Source: Clitopilus passeckerianus (Eukaryota; Basidiomycota; Agaricomycetes; Agaricales; Entolomataceae). Taken from it: 64,000 bases of DNA. Below, one piece after another: positions 22,277 to 33,149 of the stretch. Each line of letters begins with the position of its first letter. Within the stretch, counting starts at the first letter, position 1. The notes below the pieces were generated by a model. It ran no database searches and was not told the origin of the DNA. It saw nothing but the letters and a program-made list of their open reading frames with translations. The DNA lies in the NCBI GenBank assembly GCA_944990035.1, contig CALYLX010000157.1, positions 186,001 to 250,000 of the forward strand. The letters run 5' to 3'. A program made the translations under genes and the position numbers.

Positions 22277-24656
22277 ATGCCCACCACCATCTTCTGGCCA
22301 GCCGATGTGAAGCATCAAGGCTTCTGCTATGGGTGGTCTAAGCCTGCGCTATGTGTGGCCGGGGTGCTGGAAGTGAGCACGGTAAGCTTTGATTTGTGGG
22401 AATGGCGGGACTCGAACTGAAAACATGGCCGGCGGATAGGTCCAAAGAGCAGAGGCCATCATTGAAGAACTTTCCAACACTTCGGAATGGAAAAGTTTTG
22501 AGGAACTCTGTGGCAGCAGACCAGTGGTTCTTGGAAGCTGCGAGATCACTACATACCAGGGGCAACCGAATATTCACGTCGACCTTTTCGATTCTAGGTG
22601 GGCCTCAAGCCCTTGACTGCTACTTTCCGGAAAACTGAACTCGTGATAGAGAATATATCCTTGTTCACTATACCCGACATGAATGGATGTCCCTGCGCTT
22701 TTACAGCCTTAACGGACTTAAACTGGATGCTATACATATACCCAAGACTGCAGATGACATTGCTTTGCTGAACATGCTGCAACACGACATTAATATTCCC
22801 GCACCATCCCAGGATGCCCCGGTGTTCGATGATACCACGATGAACCAGGTAAGCTCCTATAATATGTGCAGAAAGTGGATGATATCTCTAATGCAGTGGG
22901 TTCGGTTCAAGTTTAATGTCGCAAAGACCGTGGATCTCATATGTCAAGGCAAGCAACAAGATACCAGATTCCGGGATGTCGTCGTCAAGGGTTTACCTAC
23001 CTCTTCTGGGTTCAAGGACTTTCTGAATACCCTTTCACGACTATTGGGCAGCTTTGGCAAATTTCCGCTATTTCCGCCTCTTCAATTCCCTCTTCTGAAG
23101 AACGTCGCCGCATCTGGCAAGTTATAATTCTCGTTGCATCCTTTGAACCTTTCTAAACTCTGGAATAGTCGACCAAGTAGATGTCAGATCCGAACAGTTG
23201 GCTTTCTTTGCGAATGAGATAGCAGCGGTACATCGCCGAAAGTCCTTGCCAATCCATTTATACTCAGCTCGTTATACCAAGTCAGTCACAGGTACTCTTT
23301 GCTACAAAATCACCTACTAACGATGATATACAACCAGCTTCTTCAATTCGGTTTGGTTAATCCTCAACGACATCATCATGGGCATGGCCCTCGGCTCGTT
23401 CCTGAGGGAAAACCATGTGCTGCTTTCAGACATCCTCTATACTTTTGTCGAGGTACTAGCCAGGATCTCTTGAACCCTACATTTTCTGATTCCATCTTAG
23501 AGTCGCCTTATTAGCCAGGTCCGGTGGGTCCTGCAATGGCTGGATTCATGGCCGGAGGGCCTAAAGCTCAATACAGAGCTCAGCCATTTTTACTCCCATT
23601 CCTTTACCGGGATGGTCGTTGGTTGGGGCGGTGCGTTCAACGTTATCTCCTTTCCCCTGAACTTCATATTGATCACTCTCTCACAGAGGTGCTAAGTTAC
23701 ACCCGCCCTTATCTTCCGTTGATCATATACGCCATGGGGATCATGAGCTATGGCGGTCTGACATTCGCGATATCCTTCGCACTTGACCTCCTCTCCCTCA
23801 CTACTGCCCATATTTCTCTGTGCTATGCACTATCTACCGCTGTTTACCAGCGTGCTCTCAGGACTGCTGGATCCTTGTGGAATTTATTCCGAGGTATGTT
23901 CTCGCTGACGGCGGTTTCTTCTGACGTCGAAAACCGATCCTTTGTATAGGAAAACGATATAACGTCCTCAGAAACCGAACAGATTCATGGGAATACGATG
24001 CTGATCAGTTAATGCTGGGCACCATCCTATTTACGCTACTCGCTTTTCTATTCCCAACTATCCTTGCATACTACGCTATGTTTGCTATGGTCTGTCCACT
24101 ATACTTCTCTGTATGTGGCGATGAGCTCAACAGGATTTTCCCGAAACAGATGCGACTCGTGGTGCTTCTAATCAGGGCTGGACTGGAGACCTTGCTTGCA
24201 CTTCTAAACCACTTCCCTCTCTTTGCGCTCATGCTAAGGGTTAAAGATCCTTCTAGACTACCAGGTGAGTCGGCCGAACAAGTAGACTTTGACTATCCTG
24301 ACTTCTCTTCATAGGTGGTGTTTACTTCTCAATTGAATCGGGGAGATCCAGGACGCAGCCAAGAATGTCAATCAAGGTAGGTGTTTGCCCTACAATCGCC
24401 CATTCGGCAGGGCTAATTCTGTCATAAAACAGAGCCAGCCCATTCCTCTATCGACGATCTTCCATCAATACGGTGAGTCTGTCCATCACCCTCTATTCGT
24501 TTACCCTCCTCACAGCCTTGTACAGTAAATTTGCTTAGTCGACTTGCGAAGCATTACAATCCTCTTAGACTTCTCTATTGCTTATTCTCTGGTCGTTATC
24601 TCGCATCCATTCCGCAATACTCGATACGTTATAATAAGATAGATAAGAGTGCTTGA
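22277..24656 (+). CDS. GPI1: GPI1/PIG-Q subunit of GPI-GlcNAc transferase
   Basis: This is the GPI1/PIG-Q subunit of the ER enzyme that transfers N-acetylglucosamine to phosphatidylinositol, the first step of GPI-anchor synthesis. About a dozen short exons join in phase. The N-terminal part begins MPTTIFWPADVKHQGFCYGW and continues through FDSREYILVHYTRHEWMSL. The hydrophobic core includes FNSVWLILNDIIMGMALGSF, YTRPYLPLIIYAMGIMSYGG and MLGTILFTLLAFLFPTILAY, giving several membrane helices. The C-terminus ends HYNPLRLLYCLFSGRYLASI followed by PQYSIRY, the typical end of this family. The exon joins around 22970-23060 are the least certain. Confidence 0.9.
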
Positions 24657-24949
24657 TCCATTGCGTTGTTTTTTGTATACTGTCCTGGTCGGATTCCAAG
24701 AGCATTCCGCCTGATGGTTCACCTACAAAAGGTACCCCGTTACCTTTGCATCATGGGCAGTAGATCTGGCTGGGTTGACCATGCACACTATTACCATGAA
24801 GACCAGAAAAACTGGGACGATAAGATGGTAATCATAGTTGAGTTGGAGACGTAGATGGGCGATTATATTGCATAGCAATCGACTCTCGTAGCCCAGGGAA
24901 ACCAATGAATAGTGCAACTCAGACTAGGCGCTCACTAAGCGCTCAAAAC
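24657..24949. other. Spacer between GPI1 and the thioesterase gene
   Basis: About 0.3 kb with the GPI1 3' UTR and the thioesterase promoter or leader. No gene is supported. Confidence 0.4.
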
Positions 24950-24985
24950 ATGGCAAACAGTCCTGCTGCTCCTCTGCTTAGGTAA
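24950..24985 (+). other. Upstream ORF or alternative first exon of the thioesterase gene
   Basis: An ATG at 24950 opens 11 codons (MANSPAAPLLR) whose TAA overlaps the ATG at 24985 (TAATG). The same bases can be an exon: a GTAATG donor at 24982 and a TAG acceptor at 25070 remove 89 nt and restore the thioesterase frame exactly. The spliced product would lack the hydrophobic N-terminus. Confidence 0.5.
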
Positions 24986-26056
24986 TGCTCCCCCGAACCA
25001 AGATATTCCTTTCTGCTTCCGCCATCCTCGTCCCCTTTGTGGCGTATCTATTCGTACGGCCTACAAGTAGCATAATACCCCCGATACAACCAGATCCAAT
25101 GGCTTCACTAGCGAACAAGCTGAAATTCGTCTCGGTGCCGGCGTCAGCCAAGCACACGGCCACAATCATCTTCGTCCACGTAGGTTCGATCCAACGCATT
25201 CTTCTGGCAGCGATTCAAAACAGCCTTTCTGTAGGGTCTCGGGGACACAGGAGATGGTATTAAACCGGTTGCCCAGATGCTTGCACGCGATCCTGCTTTG
25301 GCACATGTAAAATGGATAATGCCACATGCGTAAGTCCATTCCTACCAACCATTTGCTTTCTGGACCTATGGTTGAACTTTCTCTCCTCACCTATCAGGCC
25401 GCTTCGCCAAATCACTGCAAATATGGGCTATACCATGCCTGGATGGTGATTTAATATCTGTTTACCTTCGAGGGGCCAACAATACTTACATGTTCACCTC
25501 AAGGTTTGACATAATGTCTTTCGGGGACTTTGACGCGGAAGAAGACGAGAAAGGCTTTGCAGACTCAGCAGATGGGATTGATCAACTTATTGCAACTGAA
25601 GTGGAAGCTGGAATACAGGCTAATCGCATTGTTCTCGGCGGGTTCAGCCAGGGAGGTGCCATGTCCCTTCTGACCGGTCTCACGAAATCGCGTACATTGG
25701 CTGGCATTACAGTGTTGAGCGGTTGGTTGCCACTGCGACACAAGTTTGACCAGGTGGGTAATACCTTTTTAATTCTATCCCTGCGTTGCTCACTCAACAT
25801 GTTGTAGATGGCTGCCAAAGAAGCGCTGGCAACACCGATATTCTGGGGTTATGGGGACAGTGATCCACTTGTCGTTCCAGAACTCGGGAAGAAGTCGATA
25901 GCTTACCTCGAGAAGAACCTCGGTGTGAAGCCTGTCTCTTCGGGTGAGGCAGTCGATGGTATTCAAGTGAAGACTTACCCAGGTCTTGAGCACTCCATTG
26001 ACCCTAGCGAACTCCGGGATTGGTCGAGCTGGCTTAAGAAGGTCCTTCCCTCATAA
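24985..26056 (+). CDS. Acyl-protein thioesterase 1 family (serine hydrolase)
   Basis: Exons 24985-25179, 25235-25329, 25398-25445, 25504-25753 and 25808-26056 give 278 residues. The enzyme removes palmitate and similar acyl groups from protein cysteines. The alpha/beta-hydrolase catalytic set is complete: oxyanion motif FVHGLGDTGDG, nucleophile Ser in GGFSQGG, Asp in YGDSDP and His in GLEHSI. Known family members usually start near MASLANKLKFVSVP. Here the frame from 24985 adds about 38 residues with a hydrophobic segment, which may instead be intronic (see the element at 24950). Downstream, a decayed copy of its last exon lies at 28328, produced by a segmental duplication. Confidence 0.9.
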
Positions 26057-26269
26057 GTAGGACCAAAATTATTAATAGATGCAATATATCAGCCTCCAGG
26101 GAATTCGAGTTTGACCGTTGTCTTTCGGAGCCGAACTGGATATGTGGTTTGAAGGCCATCATCGGCAACCGCCACCATCTCAACCCCGGACGCCTAAGAT
26201 GATCCTGTACATGGCTGGGCTGGAATAGCTGTACTCTGTTAAACCCCATCTTTTTCGCATGCGTTCATT

Positions 26270-28037
26270 ATGTCGACCTCCCTGAACCAGGCAATCCACG
26301 AACAGGCCTCCGAGCATACTCGACTTCTTAGTGCTCTAGAAAAACTAGACTATGTTCCTGCGGCATTAGCTCAACAAACAGAATATATGGCAGACCTAGA
26401 CCAGCGCTTGCAGCAAAGTACGATTACATCGTCTCATCTCGCGATAAAGGTCGAAAGAGAACGGAAAGATTACGAAGAGTCTCGGGACTCAACCGTTCGT
26501 CGACTGGCACATAAGTTGGCCGGTACAGCCGACAGGTTTACAGAGGAGGCTACCAAGGAAGAGCGGTAGGCCTGCCTTCGGCGTATCTTGTTTCGTTTAC
26601 TGACTGGTCACTCCCGTTTCTACAAGAGAGTATGTCAAGACATTGGAGCAGCAAATGGTAGAGAAACAGCAGGAAGAACAGATTCGCAATATGATCGCAG
26701 AAGCGAAGCGTGTCGTAAGTGTAGTTTTCGATGTCGAGACGGGTGTTCACCGCCAAATCGAACTGTTATCAGATCAAAGACCTTGAGACCAAATCTCGTG
26801 TGCGTGAGTCTCTAAAGGTTGAGCTAAACAGGCTGTACAACCGAGTCTTCGAAGGACCGACACCAGGTGCACATCTCTTTCAAGAGCTTCCCTTGCGTTC
26901 ACATCTAACTAAACAGTCAGAACACCCGGAGGAAGACCAACTTGAGAATGATGTTTGGGAGGCTCAAGCTGCACACAACAATTATCAAGAAAGCATAAAG
27001 ACAGAGTCTCTCGCTGCAGAACTACTTGCGAGAGCAGATGAACATTTGGCTGGTTGTTCAAAGAAACTGAGTGCACATATAGGTAAGTCAAAGGTTTTAA
27101 CGCTCTGACTCTTGTTCTTCATCTCGAACCATGATCATTAACATTAGGTATCCAGTGAGTGGGGATCCCCGATCTAGATGTGGTTACCTTCTAATCGCAT
27201 TCCTTTAGGCAACTAGGGGGTGCAGAACGCAAGGTCTTCAGTACAGCCCAATCTTTGGCTAGGAATGCGGAGACTCTCATCAAGAAAGCTCAGAGCACGT
27301 CTCCCCATGTGGGATCTATTCCACGCAACACATCAGGGTAGGTTACATTACGAAACTACTTGCTTTTCCTTCTTGGTAAAGGTGAAACCACCCTTAGATC
27401 ACTTCTGGCTGATCTGCAGCTCGATGGTACTCCCCACACGAACATCCACCGTAAGCCAACATCACACTCAGAAACAGCTGCATTGGCGTGACATGGCCTA
27501 GAAAGAATCAAGGGGAGTCTCCCACTTGTCAACAGTGTGCTTCTTCCCGTATGTCTACCTTCATCCCTCGTTCAGGCGCTCGCCTGATGGACCTCTTCTC
27601 TTCTTGTTCAGCTTAGGGTCCAACAACGTGCTGCTCGCCGGAGAGCCGATTACGCAGAAGCCAGGCTGGGCGGAGCTGTCAGAGATCTGGCAACGGCGCG
27701 AGATGCCTTGTATGAATTCCGGAAAGCAACCTTCCAAAGAGTAACGACTCAGGATCTACCACCGAGCTACGGACTGCTCAGTTCTGCTGGCCCTGCCAAC
27801 AGCGAACTTCTATCTTCGTCACCCTCAGCCCTCCCCGAAGTCAACACCAGCGAATCGGGTGTTTTGATGGAAGGACCGTCACCTCAATATTTGCCGAGCT
27901 GGGGTAACAGCAAGTATTCTCCAATCATCCGTTATTCCAAATACTGAGCATTCGTAGGAAATCCATACTCTTACCTGCTCCACGCACCTACGCCGTACGA
28001 AGACATCGACGATAATAATACAAGACCGGTTTCATAA
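26270..28037 (+). CDS. Coiled-coil protein, copy A of a tandem duplicate
   Basis: At least nine exons. The first, 26270-26565, begins MSTSLNQAIHEQASEHTRLL and is rich in heptads. Later exons encode EQQMVEKQQEEQIRNMIAEA, LKVELNRLYNRVFEGPTP, more charged helix, the LARNAETLIKKAQS segment, and a Pro/Ser-rich tail ending TRPVS. A 7-nt microexon (27148-27154) is needed to keep frame and is matched in copy B. The last intron (27910-27957) uses a GC donor. The product looks like an elongated cytosolic coiled-coil protein; the family is unknown to me. It lies next to the thioesterase gene and is near-identical in structure to the gene at 28628. Confidence 0.75.
27148..27154 (+). other. 7-nt microexon, copy A
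   Basis: GTATCCA is flanked by an upstream ...ATTAG acceptor and a GTGAGT donor. Including it joins AHIG to IQQLGG in frame; omitting it shifts the frame. Confidence 0.7.
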
Positions 28038-28327
28038 ATGTAGCCTGACTTAGGAGGGAAGAGCTCTTATCATCCACACAGATGTTGTTAAGCCCCATTA
28101 TTTTGTATATCAGAACAGGCTCTGGTTTCAACAACTGCTGTAACCTTCGTCGCAGTCAGAGTACAAATTGCCCTGAGCTAAAGCACAGGGATTTTGGTCG
28201 TTTACATACTAATAAAGTCCAGCACAGTGGTATAAGAGAGTGAAATAAACCGAAGGGTGCAGACATAGTGATCGTTGCAATTTTCCATGAAATCCTAGAA
28301 CCATTCATTTGGGCAGAGGGACATGAG

Positions 28328-28453
28328 CTCGGTGTGAAGCCTGTCGATGGTATTCAGGTCAAGACTTGCCCAGGTCTTGAAGCGTGAGCACTCCATCCGC
28401 CCTGACGAACTCCGAGATTAGTCGAGATGGCTTTAGAAGGCCCTTTCCTCATA
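28328..28453 (+). pseudogene. Thioesterase last-exon remnant
   Basis: Aligns with 25919-26056, the end of the thioesterase gene. It has lost 15 nt after GTGTGAAGCCTG, gained a few bases before the GAGCACTCC equivalent, and has a TAG at 28419-28421 where the parent has Trp. No upstream exons exist, so it cannot make the enzyme. It is the scar of the duplication that created the second coiled-coil gene. Confidence 0.8.
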
Positions 28454-28627
28454 AGTAAAGCCGGAATTATAACAGAAGCAATATACCAAGGCTACACTCT
28501 GTTTGTCGGGGCGAAACTGGATATGGCAGTTTCTGGACGATCATCGGCAATTGCTATCTCAACCCCAAACGCCCATGATGATCTTGGCTTGGCCGGAATA
28601 CTTGTACTCTATCAACCCCCGTTCACT

Positions 28628-30404
28628 ATGTCAATCTCACTGAACCAGGCAATCCACGAACAGGCCTCCGACCATACTCGACTTCTTGGTGCCCTAGAAC
28701 AGCTAGATTATGTGCCTGTTGCGCTAGCTCAACAAACAGAATATCTCAAAGATCTGGAACACCGGCTGCAAGAGAGCATCATCACGTCGTCTCATCTCGC
28801 GATAAAGGTCGAAAGAGAACGGAAGGAGCATGAAGAGTTCCGGGACTCAACTGTCCGTCGACTGGCACATAAGTTGACTGGTAAATCCGAAAAGTTTGCA
28901 GAGCAGGCTGGCAAGGAAGAGAGGTTGGTCCGCCTTCGGCATACCCACCCTCATTCTCTAAATAACCACTCCCATTTCTGGAAGAGAGTATGTCGAGGCA
29001 CTGGAGCAGCAGATGGTAGAGAAGCAGCAAGAAGAACAACTCCGTGATATGATTGCGGAAGCGAAGCGCGTTGTAAGTGTGGTTCTCGATGTCGAGACGA
29101 GTCCTCACCATAGAATTGTATTACTTGCCAGATAAAAGCCCTCGAGACAAAATTTCGTGTACATGAGTCTCTAAAGGTTGAGCTAAACAGGCTATACAAC
29201 CGAGTCTTTGAAGGTCCGACTCCAGGTGGGGTGTCTTCTGATTCGAGTCTTCTTTCCCCGGCATTTAATCGAATGATCAGAGCATCCAGAAGAGGACCGA
29301 CTCGAGAACGATGTTTGGGAGGCTCAAGCTGCCCACGACAAGTGTCAAGAAAGCATAAATACAGAATCACGCGCTGCAGAACTACTTGCGAAAGCAGACG
29401 AACACTTAGCTAGCTGTTCGAAGAAACTGAATGCACATATAGGTATGTGCGAAGGTCTCAGCGAACGATTTCATACAATTGACCATAAACGATAACGTTA
29501 GGCTTCCAGTCAGTGCTGAATCCCATTAGAATTTATGTTACATCTTAATCGCAAATTCTAGGCAATCAGATATTGTGGAACGTAGAGTCTTCAGTGCAGT
29601 CCACTCTTTGGCCAGGAATGCAGAGACTCTCATCAAGCAAGCTCAGAGCATGTCTCCGAACGTGGCGTCTATTCCACGCAACACATCAGGGTATGTTTCA
29701 TAGAAAACGACGACGTTTTCCTTCATCATCAATGTTGACTTATTGCCTTGACATTTTCTCCCAGATCACTTCTGGTCGATCTCCAGCTACATGGCATTCC
29801 CGATACGAACGTCCACCGTATGTATCATCATACTTGTTAATGACCGGATTTCGCTCACATCCAGAAAATTGGCTCAATCCAGAGAGAATAAAGGGGAGCG
29901 CTGCGCTCGTCAACGTTGTGCTTGTTCCGGTGCGTTTCGTTTAACTACCTCCCGACTAGCTTCTTCATCTTTCTGTATGCAGCTTAGAGCCCAACAACGT
30001 GCTGCTCGGCAAAGAGCCGACGACGCAGGAGCCAAGCTGGGCGGAGCTGCCAAAGATCTGGCGAAAGCGCGAGATGCATTGTATGAATTCAGGAAAGCGA
30101 CCTTCCAAAGAGTAACAACTCAGGATCTGCCGCCGAGCTATGCTCCTCCTGGCCCTAACGTCAATAGCGACCCCTCATCATCGTCACCCCCGGTGCTTCC
30201 AGAAATTAGCATCAGTGAATCGTTCCTAATGGAGGGCATATCGTCTCAGCACTCGCCAAGCTGGGGCAACAGTAAGTTGTTCTTTGAGCATTGGTTTATC
30301 CCAGGCGCTTAGAATTTGTAGGAAATCCGTATGCTGCGTTTCTACTCGCCCAAACATCGACACCGAATGAAGACGTTGAGGAAAACACGAGACCAGTTTC
30401 ATAA
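28628..30404 (+). CDS. Coiled-coil protein, copy B of a tandem duplicate
   Basis: Same exon plan as copy A. It starts MSISLNQAIHEQASDHTRLL and ends TRPVS. Shared blocks include SSHLAIKVERERK, STVRRLAHKL, LKVELNRLYNRVFEGPTP and LYEFRKATFQRVTTQDLPPS. The microexon at 29502-29508 is conserved in length and phase. The last intron (30272-30321) has a normal GT donor, unlike copy A. All joins stay open, so both copies appear functional. The frame upstream of 28628 stays open into the thioesterase remnant, but the ATG at 28628 matches the start of copy A and is preferred. Confidence 0.75.
29502..29508 (+). other. 7-nt microexon, copy B
   Basis: GCTTCCA is flanked by a ...GTTAG acceptor and a GTCAGT donor. 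It is the counterpart of the microexon at 27148 and joins AHIG to FQQSD in frame. Confidence 0.7.
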
Positions 30405-30644
30405 GTAGGCGTTGGAAAGCCCTAGTATTTCTTCTTTTGTATCAGATCTAGTTTCTGGTTTCGACAACTGCTGCAACACTCGTCGCAATCAGATTACAAT
30501 TTGCCCTCTAGCTAAAGTACAAGGTTTGGCGGATTACATATAATAAAGTCCGGCACAGTGGTATAAGAGAGTGAAATAAAAGAAAGGGTGCAGACATAGT
30601 AATCGTTGCATTTGGCGTTTCCACGAAGTCCAAGAACTATTATT

Positions 30645-31517
30645 TTAAGCCGAGGGTTGTTGAGGGTGAAGTTGGCCAGGTTGTCCGAATGCAGGGCTAC
30701 CAACGTAGCTGACTGGTTGGGAGACAACCTGAGGGGTAACACCAGGATAAGCCTGCTGGACACCTTGCATCTGGGGTTGCTGAGGATATGCTACACCAGC
30801 TTGAGGAGCAGACTGAGCGGGAGCGTTGAAGTCGGTGTCTTTGACGGACTGGGTCCAGACGCCGTTGTAGCCACGGTTGGCCAACATGATGGCAGAGCCA
30901 GCGAGAACACCGGCGTAGCCCCAGCTGGCAAGCCAAGCGAGGAAGGTGAAAGCTTGAACAGCCTTGATCTCGCGACAGATAGTGCCAAGGTAAGCTAAAG
31001 GGCAAGTGAGAAGGTGTTGGGCAAAGAAGTTCGACTAGGACTTACAAGGAATCCTGTAGTAGCGGGATGCGGGGAAGTTGCAGCTTGCGGGAGAACCACT
31101 TCCGGCTTGGGATGCGAGAGCTGCCGAAGCGAGCCAGAGGACACCAAGGACACCCAGCCAGGCGATTTCGACGACGATGTAAGAAGTGGCGGCACCTTTC
31201 CTGACATTGTCAATGGCGACCCTATTGAACAAGGTCTTGATCAGCGGCGATCCCGTATTGGCAAGATGTTGAGTACTTACATGGCGGGGAGAGTGAGCAA
31301 TGTCAAAGTTGCAGTGGCAATCGTAAGGGCCGCGAAAGTGAAATAACCGCCAATATGCGTCGTCGAGACGTTCGTCATATGGGCAGATACGGCGAGCGAA
31401 ATCAGAGCGCAGAGGATAATGCCAGCTATTTAGAGTATCAGTAGGTGGTGGGGTTCAAAGAGAGAAACCTAACGGACCGAAGGCAATGAGGCGAACACTT
31501 GACAATGCTGAAACCAT
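30645..31517 (-). CDS. MARVEL-domain four-helix membrane protein
   Basis: Four exons (31517-31478, 31425-31281, 31221-31046, 30994-30645) give 236 residues. The first exon uses a GTCCGT donor, which alone keeps the frame (SSVRLIAFAGIILCALISL). Four hydrophobic helices follow in MARVEL order, with a Cys-containing loop between helices 3 and 4 (SGSPASCNFPASRYYR), then a Gln/Pro/Ala-rich cytosolic tail of about 70 residues. Fungal MARVEL proteins are usually plasma-membrane or eisosome/secretory-vesicle proteins; which one this is cannot be told. Its 3' flank was copied with the neighbouring coiled-coil gene. Confidence 0.82.
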
Positions 31518-33149
31518 GGCTGAGGCGAGAGAAAGAAAGACTGACACCCACTCACATTCTCCAAGCCTATTTGAAGGAAAGGAGAAGGGTTGTTCGTTGC
31601 CCCGAAATTGGCTTGTGCCTGATGGTCGCGTAGCGTGTAATGCTGTGAAAGGACACTAACGCACGCTGTCCCTGATTACAATAAAGACCGAAAAGGGACA
31701 ATGGCGGTGTCCAAGGCTCAAACAAAATCTCTCAGGGAGCCTGGAGGCTGGGCTGCCGTTCTACATTCGGATTAGAAGTCCTTGGCGTGGCTCGACATTC
31801 CCGTTCTCCAGTTCTCTTTGAAGAACTAAACAGCAGCGTCTGCGCATGAGATGAACAAGCCTGAATTTCTAGTTCGAGAATCAGGTTCGGAATTTGTTCA
31901 AATTGTTGTAGCCTTCCTACGATAGTCGGAATGATTTCCGCTTGTCACGACAAGCTCGCTGGTTTGGTCATTGACAGAAAGTTACACAGGATAGCGGCAC
32001 CTAAGCGGCATCCAATCAAATTTCGGTCTTCTAGGTCCAAGACTGGCCTGAGATATGCATGCCCATGGATGTGCCTGGCAGCTGGCAAGCTGAATTGTAG
32101 GATTTAGAGCGTTCCAATAGGGCGTCGTTGCCCTTAAGTTGCGTTGGATGCGTGCAAAGCGGGTAAGCTACAGAGTTCAGAGTCCCCATTCCCAGCCTCC
32201 CACAAGTTGGAGCAAAGTTGGAGTCAAGAATAAGGGTTTCAGAGATATCTATCATTTTCTGTCAAAGTCAAGAACAGCCAAGGGTGGGAGAGAGCACGAA
32301 ACGCTAAGCGATCACCCAAAGGAGTTGATTATTGATGAGCGCCAATCGATCGATTACGTTGGCTTGATCGGAACGGATAGCCGAGATGGATCCCAATTGG
32401 CTTTCGTCTGTTCTCATCGCAAAGCAGGTCTGTACAAGTCGGATCATGGGCTACGATGTCGGTTTATCTTGAAGATTCATATCACAGTGGCTTAAAATCT
32501 ATCAAAAAAACCTCAATCAGAGAACCTAATACTTAGGCATAGATGTGGCTGATGTGCCGCTTGATTTCCCACATCGTGCAACACAGCCTTGAACTTGCCT
32601 TAGCTATGAGTTGTCGAACCACGGTCAGGCAATGCATGGGATAAAAATGGGTGGGGCCCATGTGAATCTGCTACTCTCGTGTTTTCGAGGTTCTCTACCT
32701 CTCGACGATAGATGAATGTGGGTCGGGCTTGCGAACGCTTTGCGACAACCCCGGCAGTTGCTTTAAATTCCGTCCCGAACGGCGATATCGGCGTCAATTT
32801 ACCTCTCCTCGAGAAGCCTCGAAAGCCAGCACCCAACTATATTCACCGAAATCATCAACGCAATCTCGGAAGGTTGCAAACTCCGAGATTGCGCCAGCAT
32901 ATAGGATCCATAGAATTGCTAGAATACTTTGAATGGTCGGTCCGTCAAGATTTATGACAAGAATGTGACCAAGCGACTTGAAAACGGGGTGGACGGGTCA
33001 CACTATGTTGCCAAGCCTCACATCCTCCGACCTCGAAGATCCCACACATTCAGGACAGTGTTAACAGAAATGGCGGTAGTCTTAGTTTATTATTGGCGAT
33101 TCTTCTACAATGCGAATTGTGGCTATATTTCTACTAAGTTAAGATCCGA
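31518..33149. other. 1.6-kb intergenic region, nothing recognised
   Basis: The left part is the promoter of the MARVEL gene, and the right end is the 3' side of the lysine-catabolism gene. Plus-strand frames at 32139-32495 and 32712-32957 are open but have no motif or splice partners. No repeat or RNA gene was seen. Confidence 0.4.

Larger units (their letters stand above)
25920..28315 (+). repeat. Segmental tandem duplication, left copy
   Basis: This unit runs from the last exon of the thioesterase gene, through its 3' flank and coiled-coil gene A, to sequence matching the 3' flank of the MARVEL gene (28090-28310 resembles 30420-30640, including ATAAAGTCC...CACAGTGGTATAAGAGAGTGAAATAAA). Confidence 0.8.
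28316..30640 (+). repeat. Segmental tandem duplication, right copy
   Basis: Partner of 25920-28315. It opens with a degraded thioesterase tail, then the promoter region and coiled-coil gene B, then the true 3' flank of the MARVEL gene. The join lies between about 28305 and 28330. Confidence 0.8.

Noticed and set aside
22400..22430. tRNA-like GCGGGACTCGAAC motif
   Set aside because: It resembles the complement of a T arm, but the stem bases do not pair and it lies inside an intron of GPI1.
28427..28627. Upstream extension of coiled-coil gene B
   Set aside because: The frame is open back to 28427, but this sequence corresponds to the thioesterase 3' end and non-coding flank in copy A.
32139..32957. 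Plus-strand ORFs in the 1.6-kb spacer
   Set aside because: Short, without motifs or splice signals, and overlapped by open frames on the other strand.
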